Source: Bin87 sp965220055
Lineage (GTDB): Bacteria > Chloroflexota > Dehalococcoidia > Lucifugimonadales > UBA3495
DNA length: 64,000 nucleotides
NCBI GenBank assembly: GCA_965220055.1
Contig: CBDCPE010000003.1
Span: 62,001 to 126,000, forward strand
Direction of reading: 5' to 3'
Shown: positions 15,632-24,081 of the stretch, in pieces
Layout of the letters: every line of letters begins with the position of its first letter
Position numbering within the stretch: the stretch's first letter is position 1
Made by a program: the position numbers and the translations under genes
The notes under the pieces: generated by a model
The model's input: the letters and a program-made list of their open reading frames with translations, nothing else
The model's database searches: none
What the model was told of the DNA's origin: nothing

Positions 15632-16380
15632 GGCTGGAAGGCAAGGTTGCAATCATCACCGGCGGCGCGCGGGGGCAGGGGGCCACCGAGGCCAGGATGT
15701 TCGCCCAGGAAGGCGCCAGCGTGGTCATCGGCGACGTGCGGGATGAACTGGGGATGCAGGTGGAGGCCGAGATACGGGAGTTGGGTGGAGAGGCGGTCTA
15801 CCTGCACCTCGACGTCACCAGCAACGACGACTGGCAACGGGCCATCGACACCGCCGAGCAGCAGTTCGGCAAGGTCGACGTCCTGGTCAACAACGCCGCC
15901 ATCGTTCTGCGCAAGGACATCGAGGAAACCACCTCCGAAGACTGGGACAACATCATGGACATCAACGCCAAGGGTGTGTTCCTGGGGACCAGGGCGGTGA
16001 TACCGGCCATGCGTCGGGCCGGCGGAGGCAGCATCGTCAACATCTCCTCCATCAGCGGCCTGGTGTCCATCGGCCCGCCGGCCTACATCGCCACCAAGGG
16101 TGCGGTACGCCTGTTCACGAAGTCCACGGCCATCCAGTACGCTTCTGAAAACATCCGCGCCAACTCCATACACCCGGGCAGCGTGGACACCGACATGCGC
16201 CGGGAGGGCCTGGGTAGCCAGACGCCCGACGAGATACAGGCGCGCGTCGATAACATCCCGTTGGGCCGCGTAGGCACCACCGAGGACATTGCCTACGGAG
16301 TCCTCTTCCTCGCTTCGGACGAATCTTCCTTCATGACAGGCAGCGAAGTCGTCATCGACGGCGGCTACACCGCCAAGTGA
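15628..16380 (+). CDS. Short-chain dehydrogenase/reductase (SDR)
   Basis: 250 residues. The classical SDR motifs are present: cofactor loop TGGARGQG (11-18), NNAA (88-91), catalytic S140, Y153 and K157 (PAYIATKGAV), and a C-terminal GSEVVIDGGYTAK. D36 after the second strand (VIGDV) suggests NAD(H) preference. It probably oxidises or reduces a hydroxyl/keto group of a small metabolite. The start codon overlaps the upstream membrane-protein stop. A zinc dehydrogenase gene follows after 10 bases, consistent with a shared pathway. Confidence 0.93.
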   Translation: MRLEGKVAIITGGARGQGATEARMFAQEGASVVIGDVRDELGMQVEAEIRELGGEAVYLHLDVTSNDDWQRAIDTAEQQFGKVDVLVNNAAIVLRKDIEETTSEDWDNIMDINAKGVFLGTRAVIPAMRRAGGGSIVNISSISGLVSIGPPAYIATKGAVRLFTKSTAIQYASENIRANSIHPGSVDTDMRREGLGSQTPDEIQARVDNIPLGRVGTTEDIAYGVLFLASDESSFMTGSEVVIDGGYTAK

Positions 16381-16390
16381 GATTGCACAG

Positions 16391-17488
16391 ATGACCACCT
16401 TGCCTCAGCAGTCCCTGGCGGCGGTGACCACCGCCCCCAACGTGATGGAACTGCGACGCCTGGAAATCCCCGAAATCCGCGACGACGAAGCCATCGTGCG
16501 CATTGAAGCCACCGGCATCTGCGGCACCGATTACGAATGGATCCGTGGCGACCTGGACATTCCGTATCCCATCATCCTGGGACATGAGCCCTTGGGTCGC
16601 ATTGCCTCCATCGGGCCTGCCGCCGCCGAGCGGTGGGGTGTATCCGTGGGAGACCGCGTGGCGGTGCGCTCCGGCTACCGGTGCGGCAGGTGTGCCGCCT
16701 GCACGGCCGGCGGGACCGACCCGTGCCCCACGGGCGGCGGGTTTGGACAGACTGGATTGGACAAGGCTCCCGGCCTCTGGGGTGGTTACTCGGAATACCT
16801 GTATCTGCCAGCCGGATCGGTGGTCTTCCCCATGGATGGCGATCTGGACCCCGCGGTGGCGGTCATGTTCAACCCCCTGGGCGCCGGTTTCGCCTGGGGC
16901 GTGGACGCGACGGGACTACAACCGGGCCAGACGCTGGCCGTGCTGGGTTCCGGCCAGCGTGGCATTTGCTGTGCAATCGCGGCCAAGGAATCGGGCGCCG
17001 GTATAGTCGCCATCACCGGCCTGGGCCGGGACGAGCATAAGCTGGCAATGGCCCGCGACATGGGCGCCGACATTGCCATCAACGTGGACGGCGAGGACCC
17101 GGTGGAGCGGGTGATGGCAGCCACCGGCGGCGCCGGCGTGGACTGCGTGGTAGACACCACGCCCTATGCCGTGCAGGCAGTCAATCAGGCGGTCCAGATG
17201 GTCAAGCCGGGCGGCACGGTGGTGCTGGCTGGGTTGAAGGGGCGACGGGCGTTTGAAGGTCTGTCGCCGGACGATATCATCTGGAAGAAGGTCACCCTCC
17301 GCGGGGTGTTGGGCGTGGAGTATTCCGCGTTCCGGCGCGCCGTGGACACCATCCACTCGGGCAAGTACCCCATGGAACGCCTGCACACCCACAGCTTCCC
17401 CATCGAGCAGGCCGAACAGGCCCTGGCCACGCTCAGCGGCGAGGCCGGCGTGCCCAGCATCCACGTGGCCATCGTGCCTGACGCGTAA
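16391..17488 (+). CDS. Zinc-dependent medium-chain alcohol dehydrogenase
   Basis: 365 residues. The catalytic zinc site is seen in GICGTDYEW and GHEPLG; the structural zinc site has four Cys in CGRCAACTAGGTDPC. The Rossmann motif is LGSGQRG followed by ITGLGRDEHK. These enzymes interconvert alcohols or sugars with aldehydes or ketones using NAD(P). The gene starts 10 bases after the SDR and ends 14 bases before an amidohydrolase gene, so the three likely form one catabolic operon. Confidence 0.92.
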   Translation: MTTLPQQSLAAVTTAPNVMELRRLEIPEIRDDEAIVRIEATGICGTDYEWIRGDLDIPYPIILGHEPLGRIASIGPAAAERWGVSVGDRVAVRSGYRCGRCAACTAGGTDPCPTGGGFGQTGLDKAPGLWGGYSEYLYLPAGSVVFPMDGDLDPAVAVMFNPLGAGFAWGVDATGLQPGQTLAVLGSGQRGICCAIAAKESGAGIVAITGLGRDEHKLAMARDMGADIAINVDGEDPVERVMAATGGAGVDCVVDTTPYAVQAVNQAVQMVKPGGTVVLAGLKGRRAFEGLSPDDIIWKKVTLRGVLGVEYSAFRRAVDTIHSGKYPMERLHTHSFPIEQAEQALATLSGEAGVPSIHVAIVPDA

Positions 17489-17502
17489 CAAAGGAGTCGC
17501 AA

Positions 17503-19098
17503 ATGGCCGCCTATCACGCCGACACCGTTATCCGCCGCGCCAACGTCATCACCATTGACCCGAACCAACCAAGGGCCACCGCAGTTGCCATGCGCGACGG
17601 CCGGTTCATCGGTGTGGGCAGCGACTCCGATCTGGAAACGCTCACCGGGCCGAATACCAGGATCGTTGAGCTGCCCGGCAAGACGGTTTTGCCCGGCTTC
17701 ATCGACGCCCACATCCACGTGCTCAGCAGCGGCACCCGCCACGTCATGGCCGCCGACTGCTCGCTGCCTACCATCGGCGACATTCAGGAGGCGCTGCGGG
17801 AACGCGTGGCCGCGACGCCGGCCGGCCAGTGGGTGCAGGGTTTCAAGTTCGACGACACCAAGACCGCGGAAAACCGCTTCCTGCGCCGGGAAGACCTGGA
17901 CGCCGTCAGCATCGACCATCCCATTCTCGTGGCCCACCGCGCCGGTCACGTGTACTACGGCAACACCCTGGCGCTGGAGCAAGCCGGCTTCAACGACGAG
18001 AGCTTGGACCCACCGGGCGGACGCCTGGGTCGCAACCCCGACACTGGCCGTTTGGACGGCGTGATTTACGAGCGCGCCGCCGATGACCTGCGGGAAAACC
18101 AGCTCCCCGTCGAGTCGGCCGAGACGCGGCGGGAAGGACTGCGCGTAATCTGCGAGATGCTGAACCGTGCCGGGCTGACCAGCGTGCACGACGCCCGTGT
18201 CACCGACTACGAGCTGCAGACCTACCAGGAAGGCAGGGACGCCGGCGATCTGACACTGCGGGTGTACGCCCTGATGTGGAACCGCTACTTCCCCGCGCTG
18301 CGCGACGCCGGTATACGCTCCGGCATGGGCGATGACCGGCTCCGCATTGGCGGTATCAAGATGGTCGCCGACGGGGCCATAGCCTCGCGAACGGCATACC
18401 TGTCCGAGCCCTACGTGGGCAGTTGCTGCGACCACGGTATCCTCACCATGACCGGCGACGAGATCGCCGGCCACGTCATGGAGATGCACGCCGCCGGCTT
18501 CCAGGTGTGCATTCACGCCAACGGCGATTCCACCATCGACCTGGTGCTCCAGGCCTACGAGGCCGCCCAGAAGGCGCACCCGCGTCCCGACCCGCGCCAC
18601 CGCATCGAACACTGCACGCTGGTCAACCCTGACCTGCTCCACCGCATGCACAACTTGGGCGCGGTGGCGACGCCTTTCTGCACCTACGTGTACTACCACG
18701 GCGAGAAGATGCAGTTCTACGGCGAGGAACGGCTGCAGTGGATGTTTGCCCAGCGCTCGTTCATGGACTACAACGTCATGTCCACCGGGGCCACCGACTA
18801 CCCGCCCGGTCCGTTCGAGCCGCTGATGGGCATCCAGAGCTGCGTCACCCGCACCGACAGCGATGGCCGCGAATGGGGCACGAACCAGCGCATTTCCGTG
18901 GAGGACGCCCTGCGCATCTATACCCTAAACGGAGCCTACGCCGGCTTCGAGGAAAACCTCAAGGGCAGCATCGAGGTGGGCAAGCTGGCTGACCTCGTGG
19001 TGCTCGGCGAGGACCCTACCGCCATCGACCCCTTCGGCATCAAGGACATCACGGTGGAGCGCACTATCGTGGGCGGTAAGGCGGTTTACGAGGGCTGA
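17503..19098 (+). CDS. YtcJ-like amidohydrolase
   Basis: 531 residues with an AAAGGAG binding site. The metal-dependent amidohydrolase motifs are seen: GFIDAHIHVLSSG, HANGDSTIDL, HRIEHCTLV and STGATDYPPGP, with the beta-sandwich ends (VIRRANVITIDPNQPRATAVAMRDG and GKLADLVVLGEDP). The length and motifs fit the YtcJ/AepA subgroup, often acting on amide or N-acyl compounds in the cytoplasm. It closes the SDR-dehydrogenase-amidohydrolase run. Substrate unknown. Confidence 0.9.
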   Translation: MAAYHADTVIRRANVITIDPNQPRATAVAMRDGRFIGVGSDSDLETLTGPNTRIVELPGKTVLPGFIDAHIHVLSSGTRHVMAADCSLPTIGDIQEALRERVAATPAGQWVQGFKFDDTKTAENRFLRREDLDAVSIDHPILVAHRAGHVYYGNTLALEQAGFNDESLDPPGGRLGRNPDTGRLDGVIYERAADDLRENQLPVESAETRREGLRVICEMLNRAGLTSVHDARVTDYELQTYQEGRDAGDLTLRVYALMWNRYFPALRDAGIRSGMGDDRLRIGGIKMVADGAIASRTAYLSEPYVGSCCDHGILTMTGDEIAGHVMEMHAAGFQVCIHANGDSTIDLVLQAYEAAQKAHPRPDPRHRIEHCTLVNPDLLHRMHNLGAVATPFCTYVYYHGEKMQFYGEERLQWMFAQRSFMDYNVMSTGATDYPPGPFEPLMGIQSCVTRTDSDGREWGTNQRISVEDALRIYTLNGAYAGFEENLKGSIEVGKLADLVVLGEDPTAIDPFGIKDITVERTIVGGKAVYEG

Positions 19099-19192
19099 AG
19101 AAATTGCTTCGGTGTTGTTGCGGACTCGTCGAGTACAATATTTTCCAACCAAGGTGTGACCATCAACGTGTCCGCACGATGGCTGAGGCGGC

Positions 19193-19381
19193 ATGGATAG
19201 AGAAATAGCGGAAATCGTTATCCCAATTGGGGTACCAGATGTGCACGGTGATATTTCCGCCAGGACATTTTTCGAAGACGATGGCAACGATTTTTCCTTG
19301 GCAGGCCCGACAGTCCAAGCCGTCAGACTCAACATGACGAGAGGACAGCTCCTTTGGGCAAAATCGTCACTCGCACCGTGA
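19193..19381 (+). CDS. Small hypothetical protein overlapping a broken gene
   Basis: 62 residues beginning MDREIAEIVIPIGVPDVHGD. The composition is protein-like, with a strand-rich first half. Its last 28 bases overlap, in another phase, the start of the interrupted frame at 19354, an arrangement consistent with translational coupling. No family recognised. Confidence 0.45.
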   Translation: MDREIAEIVIPIGVPDVHGDISARTFFEDDGNDFSLAGPTVQAVRLNMTRGQLLWAKSSLAP

Positions 19382-20094
19382 CCATCAATCAAGCAGATGG
19401 GCGGGAATTCGGGGTCATACGCCTCGAAATATATTGGGGAGATCTTGAAACGCACGCCTACGGCTATGTGTGCTCATTTCCTGAAGATCAGCGCCCTTTT
19501 GAACTCGCGAACGAAGTCAACTAGATTGCGGTCGATCGAGCGAATTTCGACCCTCCTGAACTCGATCAATTTCTGCACGATACGCAAGCAATATTCCCTG
19601 AACGATCGCTAGAGTTTGTCGGACGGAAAGCTGTTGAAGCCGAACCCGTATTGTGGCTTTCAGCGTCGCTGGCAGTACTACTGTTTGCAAAGAAAATCCC
19701 ATTAGTAGGGGCTGCCATAACCGCTGCCGAGGAAGCGATCATCGAAGAACTGAGGGTCAAAGAGTTGGTACGAGCTTTCGGGAGTCGGGTCCGCAAGAAA
19801 GACGCATCAGTTCAAGCGACTTTTCGGGAAAACGGCGTGCAAGTTGTGCTGATAACCAGCATTGATGACATGATTGAAGCCATTGACGAGGGTGGCGATT
19901 TTCTTTTACGTCACACCGCTATGATGAGCGATGCGGCTTCCGTTCAATTTACTCGACTGAACGGGGAATGGGCGTTTCAGTGCGCTGTGCTGAAGTCTGG
20001 AAATGTGTTGATGTCCGCAGAATGTTGTCGTCGAACGCTGATTGAGCTGACGAACGCCGGAAAAATATCTACCCAGAGCAATTTCAACATTTGA
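19354..20094 (+). pseudogene. Hypothetical gene interrupted by an in-frame TAG
   Basis: A TTG at 19354 preceded by GAGGA opens a protein-like frame that meets TAG at 19522-19524. The same phase then stays open and protein-like to TGA at 20092-20094. No good start codon lies in the 42 codons after TAG; the first is TTG at 19651. The simplest reading is one 246-codon gene with a nonsense mutation or sequencing error. The part after the stop has a hydrophobic helix (LWLSASLAVLLFAKKIPLVGAAI) and a soluble C-terminus. Alternatively the second half is a separate 147-residue protein. No family recognised. Confidence 0.5.
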
Positions 20095-20282
20095 GCGTCG
20101 TAACCGACTTTCCTGCAGACCAGGCGAGTGGCCATGCCGATGCCCGGTTCGTCGCGCCGAATGGGAACGCTATTCTCAATCGCAAGGTATTTATCGAGAA
20201 AACCGGCAGTTCATATTCGATGTTTGATGAGAATGGCGACACAATCGGGGAGATCGGGGTGTCACCTCAGGATCGGCAATAG
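20091..20282 (+). CDS. Small hypothetical protein
   Basis: 63 residues from a TTG that overlaps the preceding stop (TTGA). It contains a beta-rich core (NRKVFIEKTGSSYSMFDENGDTIGEIG). Coupled translation with the upstream frame is likely, which would argue that the upstream frame is expressed. Function unknown. Confidence 0.4.
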   Translation: MSVVTDFPADQASGHADARFVAPNGNAILNRKVFIEKTGSSYSMFDENGDTIGEIGVSPQDRQ

Positions 20283-20361
20283 TTCTGTGTGCCGATGGAC
20301 AGGGGTATTCGCGTGGCGTCTGTGCCAACGATCGTAAGTGCAACGATTCTGTGGTGACTGG

Positions 20362-21627
20362 TCAGTGCTCGCTTCCCAGAGTGTCGACCTGGCGATATTC
20401 CCCGTCGTGGCCGATAACGGTCAGAAATACTGAATCGGACCCTTGGTTGTCGTCCGGGCCGTATTGCAGTTGCATCCCGTCAATGTCTATCGCTTCGGGA
20501 CTGTGCAGGGCGTTGATGAAGCACTCACGGCTGAGGTCGCGGCCGCACCCTGCCAGCCCTGCAATGCCCAGCCGCCCGGCCAGGTAACCCTCCAGCGAAA
20601 CGAAGCTCGGGGTCGATGCCGGGTCGTAGGCAGCCAGAGCGGCCTGGTATTTGGCGACGACGGGTATGGTGGCGTCATCCGGGGAAGGGACCACCTGGGT
20701 GACGTAGATGCCGGCGCCGTCCGGTCCCAACGCTTCCGCCAGCGCCTTGCTGCCCACGAATGAGATCGCCATGAATACCGGGTCTATCTCCTCGCGCACG
20801 GCTTGGACCGTCTTCGCCACCGGAGTGTATGCGCCGACCATGATAACCGCTTCTGGAGCGGCTTCCACGATGTGGAACACGGCGCCGGTGGTCGCACCGG
20901 TGTTACGTTCGTAATACCCCGACGCCGCCGGCTCCAAACCACGCCGCTCCAGAGCGAGAGTAGCCCCTTCCAGTCCGGCCTGGCCGAAGGAATCGTTCTG
21001 GTAGAAGACGGCGATCCGCGTGAACCCGAGATCATCGGTGAGGCGAGCCACCATCTCCTCGGTTTCCTGATAATAAGACGCCCGCAGGTTCAGGACGTTG
21101 TCCAGTTGCGGGTCGCGCAAGAATTCGGCTCCGGTGAACGGAGCAAGGAACGGTACTCCGGCCGAATTCGCCGGGAGAAAGGCGGCGCGGGAGGTGGGAG
21201 TTCCTACCGCTCCGATCAACGCAAATACGTTGTGTTCGTAGATCAGCAACTGCGTGTTGGACAGCGCGGCATCCGGTTCGTATCCGTCGTCCAGCGATTC
21301 CAGTTCCAACCTGCGACCGTGTACGCCGCCGGCTTGGTTCGCCTCGTGGAACGCCGCCTGTATCCCCAGCCGCATCCCCGTGCCCAATTGGCGAGCGGGG
21401 CCGCTGAAGGCGGCGGATTGCCCGAACAGGATGCGGTCGTCGAACACGCCTTGGGACTGCCCGCCGGGGGCCTCTTGGACCGACAGGGTCTGCGCATCTT
21501 CGACGACGTTATCCGTCGCGGCTGGCTGAGTTGGCGAGCATGCAATGCTCGAGAGCTGTGCCGTCAATACGATCATCGCTCCGACGGCAATAGCTCGCAA
21601 TCCCGATCTGCTGGTAATTGTTGTCAT
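20362..21627 (-). CDS. Branched-chain-amino-acid-type substrate-binding lipoprotein
   Basis: 421 residues. The hydrophobic N-terminus ends with the lipobox-like SSIAC near residue 30. The mature part matches type I periplasmic binding proteins of the Leu/Ile/Val family: ILFGQSAAFSGPARQLGTGMRLGIQAAFHEANQAGGVHGRRLEL, then ALIGAVGTPTSRA..., and IAVFYQNDSFGQAGLEGA. Such proteins deliver ligands to ABC importers. No permease or ATPase gene is adjacent, so it is an orphan binding protein here. The ligand need not be an amino acid. Confidence 0.88.
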   Translation of the reverse strand: MTTITSRSGLRAIAVGAMIVLTAQLSSIACSPTQPAATDNVVEDAQTLSVQEAPGGQSQGVFDDRILFGQSAAFSGPARQLGTGMRLGIQAAFHEANQAGGVHGRRLELESLDDGYEPDAALSNTQLLIYEHNVFALIGAVGTPTSRAAFLPANSAGVPFLAPFTGAEFLRDPQLDNVLNLRASYYQETEEMVARLTDDLGFTRIAVFYQNDSFGQAGLEGATLALERRGLEPAASGYYERNTGATTGAVFHIVEAAPEAVIMVGAYTPVAKTVQAVREEIDPVFMAISFVGSKALAEALGPDGAGIYVTQVVPSPDDATIPVVAKYQAALAAYDPASTPSFVSLEGYLAGRLGIAGLAGCGRDLSRECFINALHSPEAIDIDGMQLQYGPDDNQGSDSVFLTVIGHDGEYRQVDTLGSEH

Positions 21628-21738
21628 TCCACCTGACTCCCTTACCCAGCAGAGAATACAACACCTATCACACCTACCGCTCGATACTGTCGAAGAAGCA
21701 CTGCGGAAGATTACGACGGCGAGCGACGACCGCTCGGG

Positions 21739-23172
21739 TCACAGCTCCGGTGGCCTCCGGTCGTGCCACGGCGTGGCCTGCTCGTAGGCATGGGCCGCCT
21801 GGAAAATCTTGGCCTCGCCCAGATGCGGCCCGCCGATCTGCAACGCCAGGGGCAACGCCCCCTCGCCTTTGGTGGTGAACCCGCAGGGAATGCTCAAAGC
21901 CGGACATCCGCTCAGGCTGTACAGGCCGCGGAAGCTCCCCTCCCGGAGCGCGGCGGCAGCCATCTCCTTGTTGTCGATCACCGTCGGCTCGTCGGCCAGC
22001 AAACCGGCCGGCCCGGTCGACGTGGGCTGTATCAGCAGGTCGACGTTGCGGAAGGCCTCGATCACCTGGCGACGCACCAACGCCCGCAGCTTCAGCGCCT
22101 TGTAATACACCTGACCCGGTATCAGGTTTCCCACCGCGAAGGCGACCCGGGTGTTCGGATGGTAGTCTTCGAACCGCTCCCGCAGCCATTCCGGATTCAG
22201 GCTCACCCGCTCAGTGCTGGTGATGGTGCGCACGATTGGCCCGGTGACGGCAGCCATGGGCAGGCTCACCGGCACGACCTCGGCGCCCAATTCCCGGAAC
22301 ACCTCGGCGGCGGCGGCGACGGCGTCCCGGCTCTGCTCGTTGAGCGACAGGCCGTGCCCGCCCATCAACTCCTGAACCACGCCAATGCGCATCCCACGCA
22401 CGCCGCCATCCAGCCCGTCCAGGTAGTCGGGCACCGGTTCGGTGCGGCTGTACCGGTCCTTGTGGTCATGGCCGGCGATGACGCCCAGCGTCAGCGCGCA
22501 ATCTGTTACCGTGCGTGAAATGGGTCCGATGGTGTCCGTCGACCAGCTGGCGCCGTCAACCCCCGCGCGGCTGACGCGACCCCACGTGGGGCGGATGCCT
22601 ACAAGGCCGCAGTTCGCCGCCGGTCCGCGTATTGAGCCGCCGGTATCCTCTCCCAGCGAGGTGGCGCACAGGAAGCCCGCCGTGGCGGAACCGCTCCCCG
22701 TGCTCGACGTGCCCGGGTTTCGGTTGGTGTCCCACGGGTTGCGCGCCGGCCCGAACCAGCTGCTGATCGGGTCGCCCATGGCGAACTCGCTCATGTTGGT
22801 CTTGCCGATGATCACCGCACCGGCGTCCTTGAGTCTTGCCACCACTGTGGCGTCCGTATCCGGCACGAAGTCGGCTCGTATCTTGGACCCGTCGGTGGTT
22901 CGTATTCCCGCGGCGTAGATCTGGTCCTTCACGCCCACCGGGACTCCGTGCAGCGGTCCGCGGAAGTTGCCGGCGGCGGCATCAGCGTCCAGGCGTTCCG
23001 CGTCGGCGCGGGCCTCGTCAGCGAGTACCGTGATATAGGCGTTCAGCTTGTTGCCCACCGCATCGATGCGGGCCAGGTAAGCTTCCACCGCTTCTACGGC
23101 CGACACCTCGCGCGCGCGGATGGCGGCGGCCAGTTCGGATGCGGGGAGGAACGGGATTTCGGCGGGCGTCAT
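21739..23172 (-). CDS. Amidase-signature family hydrolase (GatA-like)
   Basis: 477 residues. The Ser-cisSer-Lys amidase pattern is visible: the catalytic Lys in GVPVGVKDQIYAAG, the Ser/Gly-rich loop GTSSTGSGSATAGFLCATSLGEDTGGSIRGPA, and GLVGIRPTWGRVS. Because no gatB is adjacent, and the partner downstream in the operon order is a short GatC-like protein, it is more likely a catabolic amidase than the tRNA amidotransferase subunit. It overlaps the GatC-like gene by 4 bases. Confidence 0.88.
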   Translation of the reverse strand: MTPAEIPFLPASELAAAIRAREVSAVEAVEAYLARIDAVGNKLNAYITVLADEARADAERLDADAAAGNFRGPLHGVPVGVKDQIYAAGIRTTDGSKIRADFVPDTDATVVARLKDAGAVIIGKTNMSEFAMGDPISSWFGPARNPWDTNRNPGTSSTGSGSATAGFLCATSLGEDTGGSIRGPAANCGLVGIRPTWGRVSRAGVDGASWSTDTIGPISRTVTDCALTLGVIAGHDHKDRYSRTEPVPDYLDGLDGGVRGMRIGVVQELMGGHGLSLNEQSRDAVAAAAEVFRELGAEVVPVSLPMAAVTGPIVRTITSTERVSLNPEWLRERFEDYHPNTRVAFAVGNLIPGQVYYKALKLRALVRRQVIEAFRNVDLLIQPTSTGPAGLLADEPTVIDNKEMAAAALREGSFRGLYSLSGCPALSIPCGFTTKGEGALPLALQIGGPHLGEAKIFQAAHAYEQATPWHDRRPPEL

Positions 23173-23366
23173 TCTGCCACCTCCATGTCGGCCGGCTGGG
23201 TCACGGCGACGTACTCCTCCAGGTTGAATCCCGGTGGGTTGATGTCCGCCATCTCCCCCAGCATCGCGTTCAGGCTGTGCGTGACCTGGCTCAACTCCGG
23301 CTCGCTCAGAGTCAGACCCACCGCCTTCGCCAAAGCTTGGATATCGTCGTTGTTTAAATCGCTCAT
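23169..23366 (-). CDS. GatC/AtzG-like small partner of the amidase
   Basis: 65 residues. The sequence DDIQALAKAVGLTLSEPELSQVTHSLNAMLGEM resembles the N-terminal helices of GatC and of the short AtzG-type proteins that pair with amidases. It lies immediately upstream of the amidase with a 4-base overlap. It probably stabilises the amidase. The assignment rests on helix pattern and context. Confidence 0.6.
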   Translation of the reverse strand: MSDLNNDDIQALAKAVGLTLSEPELSQVTHSLNAMLGEMADINPPGFNLEEYVAVTQPADMEVAE

Positions 23367-23379
23367 ACCTTCACCTTAG

Positions 23380-23811
23380 TTACTGTGTAGGATCAATCAC
23401 TTCAAGAAATGGGAAGCGCCGAAAGTCGCTGTCCAGGGTGCAGATTTGACTGACGCCATGCTCGCGCATCAGAACGGCAGTATGCAGGTCGTGCACCCTG
23501 CTTCCGCTTATGCTCGGCACCTCAGCCGCCGTTTGCGCTAACACCGAAAGATGGCTAGTTGTGGGGAGCAGCAGCTCGAATCCAGGTGCCGCTAACAATC
23601 CAGCAATATACTCTTGCGCCTGTTCCAAACTCCACGGATCGGTGGAAACTCGGGAATGTGTGACCACTCTAAAGAACTCATAGCAAATATTCCATGTGAG
23701 GAAGCCGGACGATGGAATGTTGCTGGCCTCGGCGATACGCCGCGCACAATCAGCATGAAATTCTGTATCGTCTCGCACGGCGTAGATAAGGACGTTAGTA
23801 TCGAAAACCAT
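23380..23811 (-). CDS. VapC-type PIN-domain ribonuclease toxin
   Basis: 143 residues from the ATG at 23811; the longer open frame upstream is the vapB region in another phase. The PIN acidic residues are visible in MVFDTNVLIYAV, YEFFRVV, DLHTAVLMREHG and CTLDSDFRRF. PIN toxins cleave tRNA or rRNA. The start lies inside the end of the antitoxin gene, the usual antitoxin-first VapBC layout. Confidence 0.82.
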   Translation of the reverse strand: MVFDTNVLIYAVRDDTEFHADCARRIAEASNIPSSGFLTWNICYEFFRVVTHSRVSTDPWSLEQAQEYIAGLLAAPGFELLLPTTSHLSVLAQTAAEVPSISGSRVHDLHTAVLMREHGVSQICTLDSDFRRFPFLEVIDPTQ

Positions 23812-24049
23812 CGTGCTCGTCCATGATCCGGTAGAGTTCCTCCCGGTCGGATATATCAACCAACAGCTTGCCGCCTCGCCATTTGGGCAGTTCTGGCAAA
23901 GCATCGCCCGTACGCGCCGCACGTGGCTCCTCACCGAGGATATGGAGAATGCCGGCTTCCGCCAGGGCCGAGGCCGTCGTCCCACGGCGCTTCGCTTCCG
24001 CGTGCAGCCGTTGTACAACGGTTTCGTCAATGTTCAGTGTCGTCTGCAT
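23795..24049 (-). CDS. VapB-type ribbon-helix-helix antitoxin
   Basis: 84 residues. The N-terminus MQTTLNIDETVVQRLHAEAKRRGTTASALAEAGI is a ribbon-helix-helix DNA-binding pattern; the C-terminus (GGKLLVDISDREELYRIMDEHDG) fits the toxin-binding arm. It overlaps the PIN-domain gene by 17 bases. Autoregulation is expected for this family. Confidence 0.8.
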   Translation of the reverse strand: MQTTLNIDETVVQRLHAEAKRRGTTASALAEAGILHILGEEPRAARTGDALPELPKWRGGKLLVDISDREELYRIMDEHDGFRY

Positions 24050-24081
24050 AGTGTCAAACCTTGCGTTCGATTTGTCTCAGG

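Noticed and set aside
19522..19524. TAG recoded as an amino acid
   Set aside because: TAG ends several intact genes here (for example the Rieske alpha subunit), so general reassignment is unsupported.
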